A program made the position numbers and the translations under genes. From Megamerina dolium (Eukaryota; Arthropoda; Insecta; Diptera; Megamerinidae), in the NCBI GenBank assembly GCA_963854835.1, contig OY978526.1, positions 93,324,140 to 93,388,139 of the forward strand: DNA of 64,000 nt, in the 5' to 3' direction. The notes beneath the pieces are model-generated. The model saw only the letters and a list, made by a program, of their open reading frames with translations, was not told the DNA's origin and did no database searches. Each line of letters starts with the position of its first letter. Position 1 is the first letter of the stretch. Shown here piece by piece: positions 58,977 to 64,000 of the stretch.

Positions 58977-60052
58977 AAGGTATAGTAGAAAGTAATCCAT
59001 TCAATCCAGGTCAATTATGCACCGTTTTGTTCAATAACTTGTTGCAATTTTGAAGGTAATTTCATAATGCCACTCTTATAGACACCCTCGTCCCTATTTG
59101 TTAAAAAACTAGGACAGTCGATTTTCACAAGCTTCTCTTGAGGCGAATTTTTTACCAGCAAAATCATTTGCCATAGACAGGAACATGTAGTAATCACTTG
59201 ATACCAGGTCCGGACTATAAGATGGATGCATAAGAACCTCCCAACTAAGCTCCCGGAGCTTCTGACAAGTCACTATCGATGTGTGTGGCCTGGCGTTGTC
59301 CTGATGGAACACAATTCCACTCCTATTGAACAAAGCTGGCCGCTTCTGGGCTATTGCTTCCTTCAGACGGTTCAATTGTTGACAGTACAGGTCCAAATTA
59401 AGAGTTTGGCCGTACGGGAGCAGCAGTGATACACTTTTCATCATCAGCAACCATTCGCTTCATAAATGGATCGATTTTGTTGCGATTCGCAGATGGAAAT
59501 TCGGTCCATGAGGGTTTTTTTTTTTGCGTTAACTCATGTGGCACCCATACATCGAGCTTCTTTTGTATCCAGCCTTATTTAAATGGTTTCAAACGGCAAT
59601 GTTTAGCTCCTGGGCAATAGAAACAGTGCTTACATGACGACGGTCAGACTCGACGATTTCCATTATTTTATCGATATTTTCGACAATTGGCCTTCCAGAG
59701 CGTGGTGCATCTTTGACATCAAAATTACCGGAAAATTGCACATGAGTGGCTTTTACAGTATCACGACCATAAACACTATTCACATTTTCAGCCGTCTGGC
59801 TTGTGTTTTCGCCTTTATCGAAGAACAACTGTAAAATATGGCATATTTTCTCTTTACTTTTGTCCATCTTTGACGCGTGCTCAAACAATACTGAGCCAAG
59901 CACTTACAAAACTGCCTGAAATGTTTATTTAGTACGAAATCCTATCTTATTAACGCCATCTAGTGTAACCCGATTGCACTTATACAATGCGATATACAGA
60001 TTACTAACGCCATCCATTGGAAAAATAATGGATTTCTTTAAACTACACCTGA
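58977..60052 (-). mobile_element. Mauritiana-type mariner, copy 4, with internal deletion
   Basis: The left end TAAGGTATAGTAGAAAGTAA is decayed. The right end ...GGATTTCTTTAAACTACACC, TGA before TA (60053-60054) is clear. On the minus strand MDKSKEKICHILQLFFDKGE (start near 59864), VENIDKIMEIVESDRRHVST, then a deletion near 59430 removing the first-Asp to VCVWW region. PYGQTLNLDLYCQQLNRLKE, FHQDNARPHTSIVTCQKLRE (second Asp) and DLVSSDYYMFLSMANDFAGK (third Asp) follow. At 1076 bp it is about 120 bp shorter than copy 1. Confidence 0.88.
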
Positions 60053-60055
60053 TAT

Positions 60056-62065
60056 ATCAAATTTTCTAATGCATAACTTAAAATTGCTACTCTCACTGCA
60101 TTAAATTTTAAGCAACAACAATACCTGACATCGCCACTCATATACCCATACCATAGCGACTGTAAATGAATGAACTTGTTTGTAAACTCTACGAGTATAA
60201 TGGACACTATGTCGCATGAGACACATATAGCAGCTTAAGTAAACATGAATTCATTACTTGTCCTTCGTAGTTGGATGTACATACTATACTTTGCCTTGTT
60301 TTTGAATATTTATGTATTTATTTTCCGGTACATATACAATAGTTAGGTACATAGTGCAAACATACATCCACCAACTACGATGGCAACGACGATTTTTGAC
60401 AGAATATGAAAGTTGAATTACTAGAGCGCGTTTGTAGGGAATTATTAAAATGCAACACAAGAAACATAATATCAAAATATGTAGAATATAGAAAAATACA
60501 ACATATGAATAGCAATGAGCAGTGTCTATGCTACATATATGTGCACCTACTGTATAGGGAGATAGAAAAAATAGTATGACATGATAAGCACGCTGACAAA
60601 AAAAAAGTGTAACAACACATTTTTAGAAAATATAAAATGCTCAATGTTTTATTCTGTTATAAGAACTATACATACATATGCACCAGTATATATTTACCTT
60701 TTGTAAAGGGTAATCCAATATGATATTACTGATTTACAACTGCATTTCTAATTCTAAATCAGGTTTTTCATTTGATTTTCAAAAACAAACCGCTTTATAT
60801 GAGCCTAAATGCATGGAGAATATGTAGAAATGTCCAGATTGAACCAGGAAATTTAAATTTATGATCTTCTACGACTTGAAAGGAGTTCTCGATTCGGTTG
60901 GTATTACGCATGTACATATGTCTGGACCACCATAAAAGTTTATTCGATTTCAATGACTCACTCGATGAATCACCGTTCGAAGCCCTAATCTTTACTGCAC
61001 ATTATTTGCTATGTCATCCTGTACAGTCAAATAAGTTTCGCAAAAATTTCGAAATCAGACATTATTCTGTAGATGTAATCTCTTACTTGGTTACAATGAA
61101 GAACTTGTCTACGGTGTGAAGAACCATGTACGTTCATAGAGTTTTAGTTTGTTACGTTAAAAGGATTGCATTAATAATTTTATTTACAATGGAATAAAAA
61201 CAAAAAAGAGAATTGAAATTTCAAAATTTCGTAAAATTTCAAAAACGAAAAACATAACGATGCATTATGAATTGATATTGTGTCGAATAAATGCAAACCA
61301 ATTACGATTCTACATAATTCCTCAAGACTGTATAAACAATTTGATGCAATGGCTATTAGTGCATATTCATACCAAAGAATTATAAAACTAAGTCAAACAG
61401 ATGGAGAAAACTCGTTTCATTTGTTACTTTCTCATATATAACAATCTCTCGATTATACCTCGATTATTTACTACTTGGAGTTCTAAAGAAGACGTTAACA
61501 TCAAGTGAAAACATGAAAATTGAAACATTCTAGCACGTTGAAAGGCAATGTCGACCCCGACCTCTAACTTCTTTTTGCAGTTCGCCAAACATCTTCACTG
61601 TCATTCCCAATAAAAACATCTCCCTTATCCGTTCCCAATAAAAGCATCTCTCTTCTCCGTTCCCTATAAAAACATCTGCCTTCTTCCGCCCGCGACTTTG
61701 AAAACTTTTGGCTCCGAGTTTGATATCCGTATTGAGTGCTAAGTGCTTGGTACCACTTCTTTGCGCTTACCTGAGGTTGACGTTTTGCACCTCCTTGAGT
61801 ATGATAGGTATATTGTGTGAGGACACACGACCTCTTCTGTCAACTGACGCACTAGTTGTGAGCCCTTACGATCTGTTTACGTTGTTGAGATCTCAAAACT
61901 GTAGAGCGCAATTTTTACGGCATGGCTGACAATAATACATTTAAAACACCGATTCCTGGAAAGTACTGGGAAGCACTTACTACTTTTCCCCATTTGTTCC
62001 GTGTCCGCGCTTATCAATAATATATATTATATATTCTATATCTTCCAATTACAATCACAAATACA
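60056..62065. other. Spacer with a short minisatellite, no gene recognised
   Basis: A unit of about 28-29 bp (CCC(A/T)ATAAAA(A/G)CATCTC/G) occurs about three times at 61606-61682. Open frames at 60898-61119 and 61708-61929 have no motif I recognise. Confidence 0.5.
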
Positions 62066-62069
62066 CTTT

Positions 62070-62680
62070 CGAGGTGGTCTATCGTCAGCCCGGAGATCAT
62101 GCGTAGCATAACTCTTGCTAACAGGTGTTACTTTGGGCTACGTAAGCAATTGAGAAGTCGAGCCCTCTCTCGAAGATCGAAAATCACACTCTACAAGTCT
62201 CTCATTATTCCTGTCCTAACATATGGTGCCAAAGCTTAGACAATTTCCTGCTCAGATAAGAGAATGCTCGGAGTTTTCGAGAGAAAAGTGCCACGCAAGA
62301 TCTTTGGACCACTTTGCGTTGATGGCGAGAATCGAATAAGATACAACCATAAGCTGTATGAGCTGTATGCCGACATCGACATAGTAAAGCGCATTAAAAT
62401 TTAGCGGCTGCTCTGACTAGGTCATATCGCACTAATGGAAGAACACGCTCTAGCTGAGAAGGTGTTATATTCGAAACCCCCTGGTGGACGACGCAGAATA
62501 GGAAGTCCTAACCTACGGTGGAAAGATAAAATACTGGAGAAATTATCAGCGCTTGGAATTTCTAACTGGCGCGAACTAGCGAAGGAAAGAGCTGACTGGC
62601 GAAGCGTGTTAGATTCGGTCTAAATCGATTTTCGGTTGTAATGGCCACATAAGTAAGTAAGTATGTAAGTAATCGAGTAA
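62070..62680 (+). mobile_element. Non-LTR retrotransposon C-terminal and 3' end with TAAG-type tail
   Basis: The plus-strand reading is IMRSITLANRCYFGLRKQLR-like, SRALSRRSKITLYKSLIIPV, LTYGAKA, a stop, DKRMLGVFERKVPRKIFGPL, CVDGENRIRYNHKLYELYAD, IDIVKRIKI, a stop, LGHIALMEEHALAEKVLYSK, PPGGRRRIGSPNLRWKDKIL, EKLSALGISNWRELAKERAD, WRSVLDSV, stop. This is the C-terminal tail after RT in a widespread insect non-LTR family. The 3' UTR is very short (AAATCGATTTTCGGTTGTAA, TGGCCACA) and ends in AAGT/TAAG repeats. The copy carries three nonsense codons. Confidence 0.85.
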
Positions 62681-62684
62681 TTGT

Positions 62685-64000
62685 AAGTGCGTGAAATAAG
62701 GAATTGGATATGGATGTATGTTACACTGCATAGAGAACAACCAAGTACTTTTATTACTCATTGCTTTAATTCTCTGTACTATTTATGGTGTACACTTCTG
62801 TTTATGGATTGAGTAAGTTACATATACTGAAACGAGTAACTGATGTAAAGGGAAGAAATGAGTGAATCCATGCAGTGCTTTAGTGCTCACCTCAAATTTA
62901 TTCCCAACTGAATATTTGTAGAGGATTGTCTAAATGCTTAAAAATATTATTGTCCATACAACTAAGGTCCACACTAAAGTACCTACATACATTATACATA
63001 CATTGAAAAATGGTTTGTGTGTTAAACTAAGATGATGATGAAGTCGTGACGAAAACAAAGTATTCTCCTTACGTTTTAAGTCTCTACATTAAGACAAATT
63101 TAATAAAATTTCAATTCCATATTCACTTTTATTTACCGATTTTATATTAATATGCAAAAAAAAAACACGAAAAAAGCGACGATCAAAAAAATTATTATCT
63201 AATTCAAGATGCATACGTACGCATTATAAAAAAAAAATTATTATATGGAATTGTAAATGTTATTATGTAAAGTAAAAGAATAATGTATTCGCATCAACTG
63301 TCACATCTGCTAAAAGGTGAGGAAACATATACGATATGTATATAACCCTAAGCGGAAATAATAAAAACCTTCAGGTACTTATGACAAAAAAATGAAAGTA
63401 TGAATTGAGAAAACAAAAACATTCGAATTTAGTGCTCAAAACGAAAAGCTAAATAGCAAGAAACTTTGGAAATTTTTAAATTGAAAAGGATTTAAAGATA
63501 AAAAACAAGGAAAAGTTTAACATTTTGCTATCATCTCAAACCAAAATCGAATACATCAATAATACGATTACCCCAAAAGCAATATGGAGCACTCATATTC
63601 TTTCAAGCATATCAATGTCACACTATATTCCCACAAGCAATACAACAAAAGAAACAAACGATGCAGACAAATCGATAAAAAAATATCAACGCTGCTCAAC
63701 AAGACAATCACATTTGTAAGAAACTTACTTACTACCATATACTTTAGGCTTGAGAATTGCTTGTGACATTGTTGTAATAGGCTTCAAAATAATTAACCCG
63801 TTTCATTGTCAAACCTAAAAATGGGTCAGGTCAACTAGATTGTAGTGACCCAGAAATTATTGTCTTAATCTTGCATAATGCGAGGCAAGTGCATAGCATT
63901 TGTGTGACAGTTTAAAGCTCTTCCTCGCCTCTGAAGCTTCTACAGGTGCCTCAAACCAATCCTAGCAGGGTACAGATCCATAAGGTAGTGGCAAGTACAA
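62685..64000. other. AT-rich spacer, no gene recognised
   Basis: A small inverted pair (TGGGTCA...TGACCCA) lies at about 63822-63852. The GC-richer last 150 bases have no frame I can assign and may belong to an element continuing beyond the window. Confidence 0.45.

Overview
This window is AT-rich eukaryotic DNA with no open frame that I can assign to a host gene, no rRNA or genuine tRNA gene, no CRISPR array and no operon-like layout. The recognisable content is transposable-element debris in a repeat-poor AT background. The element types suggest a higher dipteran insect, plausibly a tephritid fruit fly: several mariner lineages, a DINE-1-like repeat with a GGAC-type microsatellite, non-LTR retrotransposons, and a SINE ending in a GGTTA-like pentamer. 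That taxonomic placement is inference. The DNA is probably intergenic or intronic.

DNA transposons. A 1.2-kb mauritiana-type mariner family is present four times (2421-3619, 21707-22910, 32719-34294, 58977-60052). A second mariner lineage lies at 11505-12829 and 52201-52945. An irritans-type mariner lies at 39055-40129, with end fragments at 30113 and 31463-31516. C-terminal mariner scraps lie at 27570 and 58170. A further Tc1/mariner-superfamily lineage lies at 60-781, at 16925-17740 and probably at 9404-9990. A small TIR element (49366-49735) sits inside a DINE-like repeat. All transposases seen are broken.

Retrotransposons. An R1/Jockey-like RT plus RNase H element lies at 18780-20461, with RNase H pieces at 14419-14889 and 24905-25180. 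RTE-like RT elements lie at 36480-37960 and 41775-43100, with an endonuclease piece at 26090-26330. Another non-LTR family is seen as an RT front part (45050-45740) and as four 3' ends (21470, 54985, 56349 and 62070).

SINEs. The most interesting component is a tRNA-headed SINE family with at least twelve copies or fragments. Copies with intact 5' ends carry A-box and B-box promoter motifs. There are two subfamilies with different 3' ends. One ends in a T-run, the other in a short AACCT-type repeat. Perfect target-site duplications of 13 and 12 bp bound the best copy of each. Several copies sit inside DNA transposons, which gives a relative age order: mariner and Tc1-like elements first, SINEs later, with one LINE fragment apparently inside a SINE.

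Other structure. A 30-bp minisatellite occurs in inverted orientation at 56510-57110 and forms a foldback-like hairpin that includes a 243-bp tandem duplication. A 298-bp tandem repeat lies in the DINE-like element at 50880-52160. The long stretches between these features hold microsatellites and AT-rich sequence only.
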